From assembly GCF_001894825.1 (NCBI RefSeq), contig NZ_BCWY01000042.1, positions 1 through 64,000 of the forward strand: a stretch of DNA of 64,000 nt, read 5' to 3'. Shown piece after piece: positions 38,601 to 48,011 of this stretch (positions within the stretch are counted from its first letter, which is position 1; the number at the start of each line of letters is the position of its first letter). Both the position numbers and the translations under genes were made by a program. The notes beneath the pieces were generated by a model that saw nothing but the letters and a program-made list of their open reading frames with translations, did not search any database and was not told the origin of the DNA. The stretch comes from Rhodococcus jostii NBRC 16295. Its GTDB lineage: Bacteria > Actinomycetota > Actinomycetes > Mycobacteriales > Mycobacteriaceae.

Positions 38601-39833
38601 ATGGCCGACACACGACTTCCTGTGACCGTGCTGTCAGGATTCCTGGGTGCAGGAAAAACCACCCTCCTCAACCAGGTCCTGCGCAACCGTGAAGGCCTGC
38701 GGGTGGCCGTCATCGTCAACGACATGAGCGAGATCAACATCGACAGCGCCGAAGTCGAACGGGAGATCTCACTGAGCCGCTCTCAAGAAAAGCTCGTCGA
38801 GATGACCAACGGCTGTATCTGCTGCACCCTGCGCGAGGACCTTCTCGCCGAAATCGGTGCACTGGCCGCTGACGGACGATTCGACTACCTCCTGATCGAA
38901 TCGTCCGGCATCTCCGAGCCGCTGCCGGTCGCTGAGACGTTCACCTTCATCGACGCCGACGGACACGCTCTGGCAGATATCGCCCGGCTGGACACCATGG
39001 TGACCGTCGTCGACGCCCACAGCTTTCTCCACGATTACCAGACCGGTGGCCGCATCGAGGCCGACGCACCCGACGACGAACGCGACATCTCCGATCTGCT
39101 GGTCGATCAGATCGAGTTCGCCGATGTCATTTTGGTCAGCAAGTCCGACCTTGTCACAGCAGAGCACCTGACCGAACTGACCGCGGTCCTGTACTCGCTC
39201 AACCCCGCTGCCCGCATACAGTCGATGTCCCACGGCCTGATCCCCCTCGAAACCATCATGGACACCGGCCTGTTCTCCTTGGAGAAGGCTGCCCGGGCAC
39301 CCGGATGGCTCCAAGAACTCCAGGGAGAACACACCCCCGAGACGGAGGAATACGGCATCAGCTCCGTGGTCTACCGTGAACGCGCCCCCTTCCACCCCGG
39401 GCGGCTGCACCAGTTCCTCACCAGCGAATGGGGTAATGGGCGTCTCCTGAGAGCCAAAGGCTACTTCTGGAACGCGTGCCGATTCACCGAGATCGGCAGC
39501 ATCTCCCAGGCCGGCCACCTGATCCGACACGACTACGTCGGACGCTGGTGGAAATTCCTACCCGAGTCCTACTGGCCTGATGACGATTACCGCCGCGCGG
39601 GTATACGCGACAAATGGGAAGAGCCAGTTGGTGACTGCCGGCAAGAACTGGTCTTCATCGGCCAAGGAATCGACCCCGACGCACTGCGGTACCAGCTCGA
39701 CGCGTGCCTGCTGACCACCGCCGAGATCGAACTCGGCCCCGACACCTGGACAACCTGGCCCGACCCACTCGACAACGGCCACAGCGACCAGGTCTCCAGG
39801 ACCACCGCATTGCCAGCCGGGATCGCCGAGTAG
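38601..39833 (+). CDS. nitrile hydratase activator, COG0523 GTPase
   Basis: 410-residue G3E GTPase needed to put iron into, and mature, the Fe-type nitrile hydratase. Walker A is GFLGAGKT at residues 13-20; the metal-binding GCICC is at 71-75; Walker B and the base-recognition SKSD follow; the C-terminal CobW_C domain (about 270-400) is present. Length matches the Rhodococcus activators (p44K/p47K/Nha3-type). Last gene of the operon, separated from beta by the hairpin, and convergent with the wax-ester synthase gene only 20 bases away. Confidence 0.93.
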   Translation: MADTRLPVTVLSGFLGAGKTTLLNQVLRNREGLRVAVIVNDMSEINIDSAEVEREISLSRSQEKLVEMTNGCICCTLREDLLAEIGALAADGRFDYLLIESSGISEPLPVAETFTFIDADGHALADIARLDTMVTVVDAHSFLHDYQTGGRIEADAPDDERDISDLLVDQIEFADVILVSKSDLVTAEHLTELTAVLYSLNPAARIQSMSHGLIPLETIMDTGLFSLEKAARAPGWLQELQGEHTPETEEYGISSVVYRERAPFHPGRLHQFLTSEWGNGRLLRAKGYFWNACRFTEIGSISQAGHLIRHDYVGRWWKFLPESYWPDDDYRRAGIRDKWEEPVGDCRQELVFIGQGIDPDALRYQLDACLLTTAEIELGPDTWTTWPDPLDNGHSDQVSRTTALPAGIAE

Positions 39834-39853
39834 TTGGCCCCGCGTGTGTCACG

Positions 39854-41281
39854 TCACGTGATCGCGGCGCCACGTAATTCGGAGTACGAATTTTCCATAG
39901 CCTCCGCCAGCCCGACTACATCGGGTAGCGCCTCGGGGTCGGTACAGAGCCCGATGCCGACGATCCCGGCGCAGGAGATCGCGGAGATCCGCAGCGCGTG
40001 GTGAGCGGCGGGCTCCGAGGAGGAGAAGAGGCGCTCGACCCGGCGTCCGGAAACGCTGACGGGCGCGGGCGGGCCGGGGACGTTCGAGATCGAAAGGCTG
40101 AACTCGCGCGGGCTTCCGGCGAGTCGCTTCGCGGCTTCCCCGACCCGCTTCACGCGTCCGAGAGCGTGGAAGAGATCGAAGAGCTCTTCGGCGTCGTCGA
40201 GGCGCTTACCCTTGCTGGTCTCGGCGTTGATCCGGTCGAGTCGGGTGAGCGGATCAGCCTCGGCGAGCGGCAGATCGACGTTCAGGAAGGAATCGCGGTT
40301 TCCGAGCGCACCCGCTTCCTCATCCCGATGGTGAAGACTGACCGGGACCTGAGCACGAAGACGTGGCAGCGCCGCGTCGCCGGTGCCGAGCCAGCTACGC
40401 AGGCCGCCGGCGACAATCGCGAGGAGCACATCGTTGACAGTGGCGTGGGTGGGGCGTGAGGCGCCGATTGCCTTCAGTTCCGGGAGCGGGACGACGGTAA
40501 AGGCGAGCTCGCGGGCGGCACTGATCGGGCGGTCGAAAGGCGAATGCGAGCTGCGATGGCCGAGCTCGCGGCGCACAGCCGCGGGCATCCGCAGCGCCTC
40601 GTCAACCCGCGAACGCTGCGGCGAAGCGGCGCGAAGGCCCGGTCGCGGTCCCCGCGGGTTCGGTTCGGGGTGGCGATCCCAGAGCACCTCGTCGAGGAAA
40701 CGCACGGCGCTGATCCCGTCGGCCATCGCGTGATGAATCCGGACCGCGATCGCGTCGCGGCCGTCGCCGAGTGGGCCGATCAGATCGATCGTCCACAGTG
40801 GACGATCGTGGTCGAGGTGCTCGGACATCAGCTTGCTGACGGCCCGCCACAGGTCGGCCCGCGAGGCACACCCGGGCTCTTCCCTGCGTCGGACGTGGTC
40901 GCTGATCTCGAACGCGGTCGCCTCGGTCCAGCACGGCTCAGGTCCCGAGGTGTCGATCCGCTGCGTCGCTCGCGGCTCGATCGGAAGCCGCTCCGCGACC
41001 GCAGTCCGCAGGGCCTCGAGGTCGAGCGGGCCAATGCCCGGCTCGAGTACTACCAGCTTGAGCGTATGGCCGGTGATCACCGCTGATTCGAGCCCCAAGA
41101 TGTGTGCATCGTCGGCTGAGAGCCGATCGGGATCCTCTCGGGTCACCTCGACCAGTGTATTCGGGTCGGCGCCTCCTCGAACCAGGAATTCCGGTCTCGT
41201 AGCGAGCCAGACTTGGGGCGTAGTGATCACCTGTGCCACCGAGATCCGCAGCCTGGCGTCCCGGACGGGAATCTCGAGCAT
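39854..41281 (-). CDS. wax-ester synthase/diacylglycerol acyltransferase (WS/DGAT), second copy
   Basis: 475 residues with the condensing motif HHAMADG at 184-190, [11 protein letters not shown] before it, and later motifs ([25 protein letters not shown]). The first 45 residues have no counterpart in the family, where proteins begin near [10 protein letters not shown]; a GTG at 41146 ([13 protein letters not shown]) is therefore an alternative start, though neither site has a good ribosome binding sequence. Distant from the copy at 18818-20239. It ends 20 bases from the nitrile hydratase activator, convergent. Confidence 0.88.
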   Translation of the reverse strand: MLEIPVRDARLRISVAQVITTPQVWLATRPEFLVRGGADPNTLVEVTREDPDRLSADDAHILGLESAVITGHTLKLVVLEPGIGPLDLEALRTAVAERLPIEPRATQRIDTSGPEPCWTEATAFEISDHVRRREEPGCASRADLWRAVSKLMSEHLDHDRPLWTIDLIGPLGDGRDAIAVRIHHAMADGISAVRFLDEVLWDRHPEPNPRGPRPGLRAASPQRSRVDEALRMPAAVRRELGHRSSHSPFDRPISAARELAFTVVPLPELKAIGASRPTHATVNDVLLAIVAGGLRSWLGTGDAALPRLRAQVPVSLHHRDEEAGALGNRDSFLNVDLPLAEADPLTRLDRINAETSKGKRLDDAEELFDLFHALGRVKRVGEAAKRLAGSPREFSLSISNVPGPPAPVSVSGRRVERLFSSSEPAAHHALRISAISCAGIVGIGLCTDPEALPDVVGLAEAMENSYSELRGAAIT

Positions 41282-41455
41282 CGTCCACTACCCATGTCGG
41301 GTGGTCGGAGGGGCGCAGTGACCTCTCGAGCAGTGCGCTCGCTTCCTTTGATCAGGTGCGGTCGCGCCGAGCCGTCGCCAGGGTGGCAGGATCAACGGTA
41401 TCGAGATCGGGAATTCGATGTGAGTGCCCGGATCGAGGTTGTAGGGAGTATCGGC

Positions 41456-41659
41456 ATGGCGCAGGGCATTGTGAAGTGGTTCAACGGCGAGAAAGGCTTC
41501 GGTTTCATCGCACCCGACGACGGAACTCCGGACGTCTTCGTGCACTACTCGGAAATCTCGGGCAGCGGCTTCAAGTCGCTCGATGAGAACCAGCGCGTCG
41601 AGTTCGAGGTGGGCCAGGGGCAGAAGGGCCCGCAGGCCACGAATGTGCGGGCTGTCTAA
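41456..41659 (+). CDS. cold-shock protein (CspA family)
   Basis: 67 residues, the standard size. A single OB-fold domain with both RNA-binding motifs intact: KGFGFI (RNP1) and VFVHY (RNP2), beginning [16 protein letters not shown]. It binds single-stranded RNA or DNA and acts as an RNA chaperone. ATG with GGGAG upstream. It is followed within ten bases by a strong hairpin terminator, so it is a single-gene unit. CspA-like genes are highly expressed; the real cold dependence cannot be judged. Confidence 0.93.
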   Translation: MAQGIVKWFNGEKGFGFIAPDDGTPDVFVHYSEISGSGFKSLDENQRVEFEVGQGQKGPQATNVRAV

Positions 41660-41668
41660 CTAGTCTGT

Positions 41669-41695
41669 GGGACCGCATCCGGTGGGTGCGGTCCC
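41669..41695 (+). terminator. hairpin terminator after the cold-shock gene
   Basis: A 9-bp perfect stem, GGGACCGCA paired with TGCGGTCCC, around a 9-base loop, starting nine bases after the stop codon of the cold-shock gene. The downstream T tract is weak, which is common in high-GC actinobacteria. Confidence 0.7.
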
Positions 41696-41753
41696 CGTTC
41701 GATCCGTCGTTCGGTTGTCGTTGCTCGGACACCGGTGTCACCTATCGGCTCCG

Positions 41754-42251
41754 TTAGAAGTCGACTCCGTGGCCCTCGATCCACCGCGCGGGGGTAAACC
41801 ACGGGGTATCGAGGTGATATTCCTTGTCGAGGGCATCCAGGATCGCATGCGCATCCGACCCGCGGTAGCTTTCGTACATCCGAACGTTAAGTCCTGAACG
41901 CTTTTTCACTGCGTCGAACAGAATGCCGTGACGGAACATTACAGTCTCGGAAGGGCGCACCTCGATGATGCCGCCGCGGTCGGCCGCATCTCCGTCCGCA
42001 ACGTCTATGCATAACACCATGCGCGGATCGGTCGAGAGCACAACGAGCAGCACATCCAGATCGTGGACGCTCGTCGCCCCGTGCCAGGGCCTTCTACCCT
42101 CCCGGCCGCCTTCCCCCATGCAGTCGAGTGCCCGGCGCCAGGGCCGACCCTCGACAATGTGTAACCGACTACCAGACCTCAGAGGTGGAAGGGGACAGTC
42201 CCCCACCGACCCGGATCCTGAGACGTGCCTCGCGCCGTGTTCGGTCGTCAT
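41754..42251 (-). CDS. hypothetical protein
   Basis: 165 residues. The C-terminal half (about 95-165) has protein-like composition and defined charged/aromatic pattern (ETVMFRHGILFDAVKKR, ILDALDKEYHLDTPWF, IEGHGVDF), whereas the N-terminal 30-60 residues are poor in structure, so the true start may lie further in. No family recognised. It stands alone, downstream of and convergent with the cold-shock gene. Confidence 0.5.
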   Translation of the reverse strand: MTTEHGARHVSGSGSVGDCPLPPLRSGSRLHIVEGRPWRRALDCMGEGGREGRRPWHGATSVHDLDVLLVVLSTDPRMVLCIDVADGDAADRGGIIEVRPSETVMFRHGILFDAVKKRSGLNVRMYESYRGSDAHAILDALDKEYHLDTPWFTPARWIEGHGVDF

Positions 42252-42584
42252 AGTTCTGGCGTGCCCGTAGACATCCCTCCCGAAACATCAGCCTGCCAGT
42301 GACCGGTTGGCCGGCCATGATCACAGACAACCGATTCGACACCAATCCCCATTGTCTGTTGCGGCGGTTTCACGCGCGTGCTGTCCACAACACGGTGCGC
42401 CCTCGAGTACCCCTCCGGACATGTGTGGGAGTCCTCGGCCGTTGGACGGCGGCGACGTTCGCGTCCGCCAAACCTCGCGGCGACACACCCGGGGCGTCAC
42501 CCGGAACGACGGTGAGAACTTCACAAATTTCGGGGAACTTCGTCGACACGATCGCGCATCGATGTACGTCGAGCCTTCCGCCGA
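42252..42584. other. no gene recognised
   Basis: About 330 bases with only short overlapping frames. It probably includes the promoter of the hypothetical protein on the minus strand. Confidence 0.35.
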
Positions 42585-42782
42585 CTACGTGCCGACGTCA
42601 ATCGAGGGCCCACCCTCGGGGAGTGCGATCTCGTGGTCGTCGATCACGTGCTTCCACCAAGACTCGAGCGGGCTCGGTTCCGGCCACACGATAGTGTCGT
42701 CATCGGGCTGCGGCGTCCTGTCGCGTGGGTGGCTCGATTCCGTGCTGCTGGTCTCGTGGGGATCAGCATGAATGGAACTCAC
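42585..42782 (-). CDS. small hypothetical protein (about 65 aa)
   Basis: A frame from a GTG at 42782 reads VSSIHADPHETSS and ends with a more ordered part (DDDTIVWPEPSPLESWWKHVIDD, then EIALPEGGP). The tail looks like coding sequence, but no family is recognised and the start is uncertain. It lies 20 bases downstream of the ANTAR-domain gene on the same strand, so the two may be cotranscribed. Confidence 0.35.
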   Translation of the reverse strand: MSSIHADPHETSSTESSHPRDRTPQPDDDTIVWPEPSPLESWWKHVIDDHEIALPEGGPSIDVGT

Positions 42783-42802
42783 CGCCCACGACCCCTGGCG
42801 CT

Positions 42803-43132
42803 TCAACTCGCCTGAGCGTGTCGGCGCGGGGGGAGCTGGATGAGGAGCTGCTCCCACTCGTCGAATCGGACAACGTCGGGACTGCACCGACGGGGTGCGG
42901 TGCCGGCGGCGAGGTCGACCAGGCTCCGGGCTGCGCCGAGGACGGTCAGGTGATGACGTCGAGCGACGTCGAGGAGTTCGTCGAATGCCTGGGCATCACT
43001 GCAGCCGCGGGCCGCGATCAGTATTCCCTTCGCCGTGCCGAGGAGTTCACGACCGTCGGGTCGCCTGCGGGGAATCAGGCGCGTCGGGCCGGGAACCGGA
43101 GAGAGGGATAGTTCGGTGCTGTCCTCGATCAT
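42803..43132 (-). CDS. ANTAR-domain protein
   Basis: 109 residues. The central helical segment (ELLGTAKGILIAARGCSDAQAFDELLDVARRHHLTVLGAARSLVD) matches the ANTAR domain, an RNA-binding unit that prevents terminator formation in target messages, common in mycolic-acid actinobacteria. No sensor (GAF or receiver) domain is attached; such single-domain forms usually rely on a separate partner. The N-terminal 28 residues look unstructured. Targets are unknown. Confidence 0.65.
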   Translation of the reverse strand: MIEDSTELSLSPVPGPTRLIPRRRPDGRELLGTAKGILIAARGCSDAQAFDELLDVARRHHLTVLGAARSLVDLAAGTAPRRCSPDVVRFDEWEQLLIQLPPRRHAQAS

Positions 43133-43399
43133 TCCGCAATACTCCTTCGCTCTCGTGCATCGGCCGCCGACCCGCCGGTGTGCCGACGAACCCGTCCGGA
43201 CGCGAAATGTGAGTCACGTCACTGTCGATGCCTGATCAGTTGTAGCCGACGAATCCGCAGCTGTCATCTGTACAACCGTCCAGGTCGGGCGGCCGTGTGC
43301 CTCGCAGCACGTGTCGCCGAATGCCAAATTTGGTACCTGACCACGTACTTTCAAGCCACGATGACACAGTTGTCAGCTCATGCCAGAACAGCGCACACG

Positions 43400-43771
43400 T
43401 CATGTCAGCGGACCCGCGTCCCGCTGACGGCGTTGACGAAACCGCTCGCGCTGCTCATCGAGCAAGATCACACCACGATGCTGGACGTGGTGATGTTCAC
43501 GGGCAATCAGCAGTCGCACCGTTGCAGTTCGTCGCTTCAGGTCGGCCGCGCGCCTGGTCGCGTTCTCATCGTTGAGCAGGTAGCCCGCGGCACGGTCGCA
43601 GTCGATCAGGATCTGCTCGTACGCGAGCCGCATCGGCTCCCGTTCGCCGAGCCGAGACACCGCCACGACTTCGACCAGTTGCAGCGGAAACCGCGCCAGT
43701 CGGTAGTTCACACGCAGAAGGGCCAAGGATAGGGAGCCGAGTGTCACGCTCGGAATCGTAAGCACGGCCAA
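43400..43771 (-). CDS. conserved hypothetical protein
   Basis: 123 residues, largely alpha-helical and charged. The pattern RLARFPLQLVEVVAVSRLGE, then RLAYEQILIDCDRAAGYLLND and a C-terminal basic coiled region (LLDEQRERFRQRRQRDAG) resembles short rhodococcal proteins of unknown function. The start is uncertain; a GTG nearby would shorten it. It stands alone. Likely cytoplasmic. Confidence 0.55.
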   Translation of the reverse strand: MAVLTIPSVTLGSLSLALLRVNYRLARFPLQLVEVVAVSRLGEREPMRLAYEQILIDCDRAAGYLLNDENATRRAADLKRRTATVRLLIAREHHHVQHRGVILLDEQRERFRQRRQRDAGPLT

Positions 43772-44276
43772 AGCACTCGCGAATAGGGTCTTAAGTCCCG
43801 CTGTTGGTCTTCGCGCCTTCCGCCGAGCGTTCCTGCCGACTGGGCCATGGTCTCGATCGCCATGTCACGTGACATCGACCTCAACGCCCACCGGCCGCCT
43901 CGCCGGGCAGATACCGGAGCCAATCCCACTGAGCCCCAGCCCCTCCCGACGCGTAGGAGTCCCCCATTCTGCGCCGAATGGAACATCGCAGCGCAGTGCG
44001 GTAACGGTGACGCGCTCACACGTGACGATACGACGAATGCTCTCAATATCGGTTACCGAGCTGCACACCGAACAGTTTCAGGGCCATCCGAACATGGACG
44101 GTTGCCCAGTGGCGCTCTTCGCAGGAATGCGGTACAACAAGATCCTGCAACTTGATTGTGATCCAAATCACTCCTAATCGTTACCGGAGGAGACAGACAA
44201 ACCTCACAGGCGGCCACTGCCAAACGGACCCGATTTGGCCACCGCCTGCATCTATCCCTTGCGAAAGGAGCATGGA
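43772..44276. other. intergenic
   Basis: About 500 bases between a minus-strand hypothetical gene and the plus-strand small membrane proteins (divergent). Open frames here have no start signals. AT-richer patches at about 44150-44190 fit a promoter for the small membrane proteins. Confidence 0.35.
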
Positions 44277-44480
44277 ATGCATCCCTCGCTACCCATGAAG
44301 CAGCGGATACCCGGCGGTACAGAACGCCTCATACAGCCGGTCATCGGTGCCGGTGCCTCACTATCCGTAGCCATGCCGGCCTGGATAGTCACCAACTCAC
44401 TGTGCGCCACCGCGGCGATCGTCGCCGCGACATTTGCCGGCCTCATCACGGCAGCTGTGCTGCTCCGACCTTCTCCATGA
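44277..44480 (+). CDS. small membrane protein (67 aa)
   Basis: 67 residues beginning MHPSLPMKQRIPGG, with an excellent AAAGGAG six bases before the ATG. Two hydrophobic stretches (about 23-40 and 44-62, rich in Ala, Val, Ile) suggest a hairpin membrane protein. No family recognised. The next gene, 90 bases downstream, also encodes a small two-helix membrane protein, so the pair may act together. Confidence 0.55.
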   Translation: MHPSLPMKQRIPGGTERLIQPVIGAGASLSVAMPAWIVTNSLCATAAIVAATFAGLITAAVLLRPSP

Positions 44481-44569
44481 CGGACGCTGCACACGCGCAC
44501 CACGATCGGCACCGCAGACGTCGACCGCACCCGTCGACATCCCAGGAATCGTAAAGGCACGGTACAAAT

Positions 44570-44836
44570 ATGCCCTGGACTGTTGTGATCATCGCCGTCA
44601 CGTTGATCGTGGTGGTCGCCTCTCTCAGCGCAGCGCTCGCCGCGGATGCGCTGTCGCGCCGTCACGGACATGAACCCGAACCGTCGCGTGTCGGTGGGCC
44701 GGGCGCTGCCCCCGCACCGGCCACCCAGATCCGCAATCCCCGCTGGAGCCGGACCGCTGTGCAGGCCTGGACAATCTGTGGCGCCGCCTCGGCAATCGCG
44801 ATTTCAATCGTCGGTTTGCTGACGTCCGCTGGTTGA
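44570..44836 (+). CDS. small membrane protein (88 aa)
   Basis: 88 residues with an N-terminal membrane helix (WTVVIIAVTLIVVVASLSAALAA at 3-25), a basic, proline/glycine-rich linker, and a second helix (about 66-86, AWTICGAASAIAISIVGLL). Two passes with the linker on one side. No family recognised. Same strand and close to the 67-residue membrane protein upstream, hence a likely two-gene unit. Confidence 0.6.
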   Translation: MPWTVVIIAVTLIVVVASLSAALAADALSRRHGHEPEPSRVGGPGAAPAPATQIRNPRWSRTAVQAWTICGAASAIAISIVGLLTSAG

Positions 44837-44943
44837 AGGCCGGCCTTTCGTCGGCGCCCACACCGGCTACCGTCTGCCGGAGCGCCCCACTGAAGGCGAA
44901 GACATACCTGATCCGCTTGGCTGCAAGCGTTCTCAACTGACCT

Positions 44944-46080
44944 CTACGACGGGGGCGCCGGCCAGGGATGGTCCGGGCTGACGATCCTCACGATCTCAGT
45001 GAAGAAGTCCCACACGCCCAGCGGGTCGACATTCGAATTGACCATCACCACCACCGTCTTGCTCTCGGGGGGAAGGTAATAGGCATAGGTCTGGTAGCCG
45101 GCAATATTTCCGTTGTGGCCGATCCAGCCGTTCTGGTACTCGACTCCGAGTCCGTACAGCGAACCCGTACCTTCCGACGGCGCCAGCTGAAACTGCTCCC
45201 GTTCGCGCTGAGTGGCCGGCGAGAGCAACGTTCCTTCTGCCAAGTCGCGCGCCCACACACGCAAGTCGTCGAGCGTCGAAATCATGTTTCCCGCGCCGAA
45301 TCCCCACGACGGGTTCCAGTCGGTCGCGTCCACCGTCGCGCCGTCTGGTGTTTTCGTGTATCCCTGGGCGTGCGGGGACGGAATGGCTGCACTGGTTGGG
45401 ACCGAGGTGTGGCCGAGATTCTCGGGCCGCGTGATGTGCTCGGCGATGTAGGCGTCCAGCTGCTGGCCCGAGGCCTTCTCGACCACGAGGCCCAGGAGCG
45501 TGGTGTTGGTGTTGCAGTAGTCGAACTCGGCGCCCGGCGCGAAAAGAGGTGGATGGCTGAAACTGATCTCGAGCAGTTCCTGGGGCGTCCACTGGCGCTG
45601 CGGCTGACTCGGGAGCGCCGGGATCACCACGTCCGTGAAGTCGGGAAGCCCACTACGCATAGCCGCCAACTGACGGATGGTGATCGTGTCTCCATTGGGG
45701 ACTCCGGGCACATACCTGGCGATCGAATCGTCGAGGCCTACCTTTCCCTGATCGACCAGTTGCAGCACGGCGGTGGTGGTGAAGGTCTTGGTCACGCTGC
45801 CGACGCGCATGAACAAGTCGGGCGCCATGGGGTCGCCGGTCGCCGTGTCGCGTACCCCGAACGCCTGGACGTAGGGCGCGGCGTCGTCCTGCCAGACACC
45901 GACGATTGCCCCGGGAATCGCGGCTTGCGCCATCGCCTTCGGAATCGTTTCGGTGAGCTGCACATCGGACCCAGCTGGTTGTACTCCCGACTCACCGCAT
46001 CCCACCAGACCCGTCATCAAGATCGCCGAGACGGCGACGATTCGCCGCCTGAGAAATGTTTGTGCCACACCTCTCCCCAA
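44944..46080 (-). CDS. serine hydrolase, beta-lactamase/D-Ala-D-Ala carboxypeptidase fold, lipoprotein
   Basis: 378 residues. The N-terminus has a signal sequence ending in a lipobox (MTGLVGC), so it is probably a lipoprotein outside the membrane. The class C-type triad motifs are present: SVTK (SxxK), YCN (YxN) and GHNGN in the place of the KTG box. Such proteins include carboxypeptidases and esterases as well as beta-lactamases, and drug resistance should not be assumed. It stands alone, divergent from the ABC transporter gene that begins 130 bases away. Confidence 0.85.
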   Translation of the reverse strand: MGRGVAQTFLRRRIVAVSAILMTGLVGCGESGVQPAGSDVQLTETIPKAMAQAAIPGAIVGVWQDDAAPYVQAFGVRDTATGDPMAPDLFMRVGSVTKTFTTTAVLQLVDQGKVGLDDSIARYVPGVPNGDTITIRQLAAMRSGLPDFTDVVIPALPSQPQRQWTPQELLEISFSHPPLFAPGAEFDYCNTNTTLLGLVVEKASGQQLDAYIAEHITRPENLGHTSVPTSAAIPSPHAQGYTKTPDGATVDATDWNPSWGFGAGNMISTLDDLRVWARDLAEGTLLSPATQREREQFQLAPSEGTGSLYGLGVEYQNGWIGHNGNIAGYQTYAYYLPPESKTVVVMVNSNVDPLGVWDFFTEIVRIVSPDHPWPAPPS

Positions 46081-46210
46081 TCCATGCCTGCAACGTCGAT
46101 CTGCCCGAAGCTTGCCTTATCGGCTCCGACTTGGATCGGTTTTCGGGGACCTCGCAATTTGAGGCAAACGCCCCATGCGACCACGGAAGCGGCGGACCGA
46201 TGATCAGGGC

Positions 46211-47974
46211 ATGACAAAACGAATTCAGGAATCACGAAGATCACCGGTCATGACCGAATTGACGTGCGAGCGGGACGATACGCGGACTTCCGATCACGCA
46301 CCCGGAGCGCAGGGCGGCGGGCGGGTCGATGCCGTCGACGTGAGCAGGCGTGTCGGGGCGCGGCAGATCCTCCAGGACCTGTCACTGTCGGTCGAACCAG
46401 GCGAGTTGGTCGCCATTGCCGGCGGCAGTGGAGCAGGAAAGAGCACACTGCTGGAGATCCTCGCGGGATTGCAACCACCGTCTTCCGGGGAGGTTCGGCA
46501 CGACGGCGTGGTTCGCGGCGCCCGACTCAGCGCCGATTCCCGTATCGGCTACGTGCCCCAGGACGACATCATCCACCGCGAGATGCCCCTGCGGCGCACG
46601 CTGCGCTACGCGGCGCGGCTACGGCTGCCTGCCGGCACGTCTGCGGCCGAAGCGGACCGGGTAGTCGAGGAGACCATGCAAGACCTCGACCTGGCAGATC
46701 AGGCCGAGGTCCCGGTCCGTGCACTCTCCGGCGGCCAGCGCAAGCGGGCCAGTATCGCCGTGGAGCTACTCACCCGACCACACCTCTTCTTCCTCGACGA
46801 ACCCACCTCCGGGCTCGATCCGTCAACCGCAGCCGACGTGATGCGCCTGCTGCGCCGACTCAGCCGACACGGGGTCACAGTCGTCCTCACGACGCACGAG
46901 CCGGCCGGGATCGACCGGTGTGACCGAGTGGTATTCCTGGCTCGCGACGGCCACCTGGCCTTCACCGGCAGCCCCGCCGAGGCTCGGCGCTACTTCGACG
47001 TGGAAGACCTCGCCGACGTGTACGACCGGCTGGCGCGTGAGCACACTCCTCAGATCTGGGCGCAGCGATTCGCGGCCAGCGGTGGGACGTCGGAAGCCCG
47101 GCCTGCCGTGGCTCCACTGCCCATCCCGGCCACCCGTTCAGCCGTCGAACGCACAGGCATGGTGCGGCAATGGTGGCTACTCACGCGACGCAACATTGAC
47201 GTTCTCCTCCGCAACCGGCTGACCCTGGCGGTCCTGCTCGGCTCACCGGTGCTGGTCACGGCGATGATGGCGACGCTGTTCCAGCGCGGCGCGTTCGATC
47301 CGCATAGCGCAGCCGACCTCGGCCCGGCCCAGATCGTGTTCTGGATCGCATTCGCCGGCTTCTTCTTCGGCCTGACGTACGGCCTTCTCCAGATCGTCGG
47401 GGAGATGGCCGTCTTCCGGCAGGAGCGCCTGGCCGGGCTCAGCGTGGGCGCCTACGTGGCATCCAAGGTGACAGCGCTGCTTCCGGCGCTGGCTGGAGTG
47501 AGCGCACTGCTCCTCGGTGTCCTGCGGGCCCTCGGTCGGCTCCCCGCCGTCGGATGGGACGTATCCGCCTTCCTGTTCGTCACGATTCTGATCGAGGCGA
47601 CCTCGGCACTGGCCCTCGGCTTGCTCGCCTCCGCCGCGGTCTCCAACGCCGCACAGGCCGCCCTCGCCCTGCCGATGCTCTGCTTCCCTCAGGTTCTGTT
47701 CGGTGGCGCGATAGTCCCCGTTGACGCTATGGCCGTCCCGGGACGCTTGATGAGCCTCGGACTCTCCAACCGCCACGCCTTCGAAGCACTGGGTCGCGAC
47801 CTGGATCTCGACCGGTACAGCACCACGCTGCCGGCCATGTCCGCCTACGGCGACACCTTCCACGGAGGCACCGGCGCCAGCCTCGTCGCGCTCGCCGCGT
47901 TCGCAGTTGGCCTCACGCTGGCCACGGTGTGGGTACTGGACCGGCGATCCCGGCCCGGCGCATCCCGGCGATGA
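46211..47974 (+). CDS. ABC transporter, fused ATPase and permease (ABCG-like half transporter)
   Basis: About 587 residues. The ATPase domain (about 35-255) shows Walker A GGSGAGKST, signature LSGGQRKR and Walker B LFFLDEPTSGLD; the C-terminal part (about 325-580) has about six membrane helices of ABC2 type. The ATPase-first order is that of ABCG/WHITE half transporters, which dimerise to export lipids or drugs. The start is uncertain: ATG 46211 or ATG 46250; neither has a strong ribosome binding site. No accessory genes. Substrate unknown. Confidence 0.85.
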   Translation: MTKRIQESRRSPVMTELTCERDDTRTSDHAPGAQGGGRVDAVDVSRRVGARQILQDLSLSVEPGELVAIAGGSGAGKSTLLEILAGLQPPSSGEVRHDGVVRGARLSADSRIGYVPQDDIIHREMPLRRTLRYAARLRLPAGTSAAEADRVVEETMQDLDLADQAEVPVRALSGGQRKRASIAVELLTRPHLFFLDEPTSGLDPSTAADVMRLLRRLSRHGVTVVLTTHEPAGIDRCDRVVFLARDGHLAFTGSPAEARRYFDVEDLADVYDRLAREHTPQIWAQRFAASGGTSEARPAVAPLPIPATRSAVERTGMVRQWWLLTRRNIDVLLRNRLTLAVLLGSPVLVTAMMATLFQRGAFDPHSAADLGPAQIVFWIAFAGFFFGLTYGLLQIVGEMAVFRQERLAGLSVGAYVASKVTALLPALAGVSALLLGVLRALGRLPAVGWDVSAFLFVTILIEATSALALGLLASAAVSNAAQAALALPMLCFPQVLFGGAIVPVDAMAVPGRLMSLGLSNRHAFEALGRDLDLDRYSTTLPAMSAYGDTFHGGTGASLVALAAFAVGLTLATVWVLDRRSRPGASRR

Positions 47975-48011
47975 CGCCCCGCGCAGCCGGTCCCGCCAGA
48001 TTCCTGATGCT

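Noticed and set aside
44836-44847. Palindrome AAGGCCGGCCTT after the small membrane protein gene
   Set aside because: It has no loop and no T tract, and short GC palindromes are frequent in such DNA; not enough to call a terminator or operator.
44944-46080. Calling the serine hydrolase an antibiotic-resistance beta-lactamase
   Set aside because: The SxxK and YxN motifs are shared with esterases and carboxypeptidases, and the KTG-type box is replaced by HNG; resistance is not supported by sequence.
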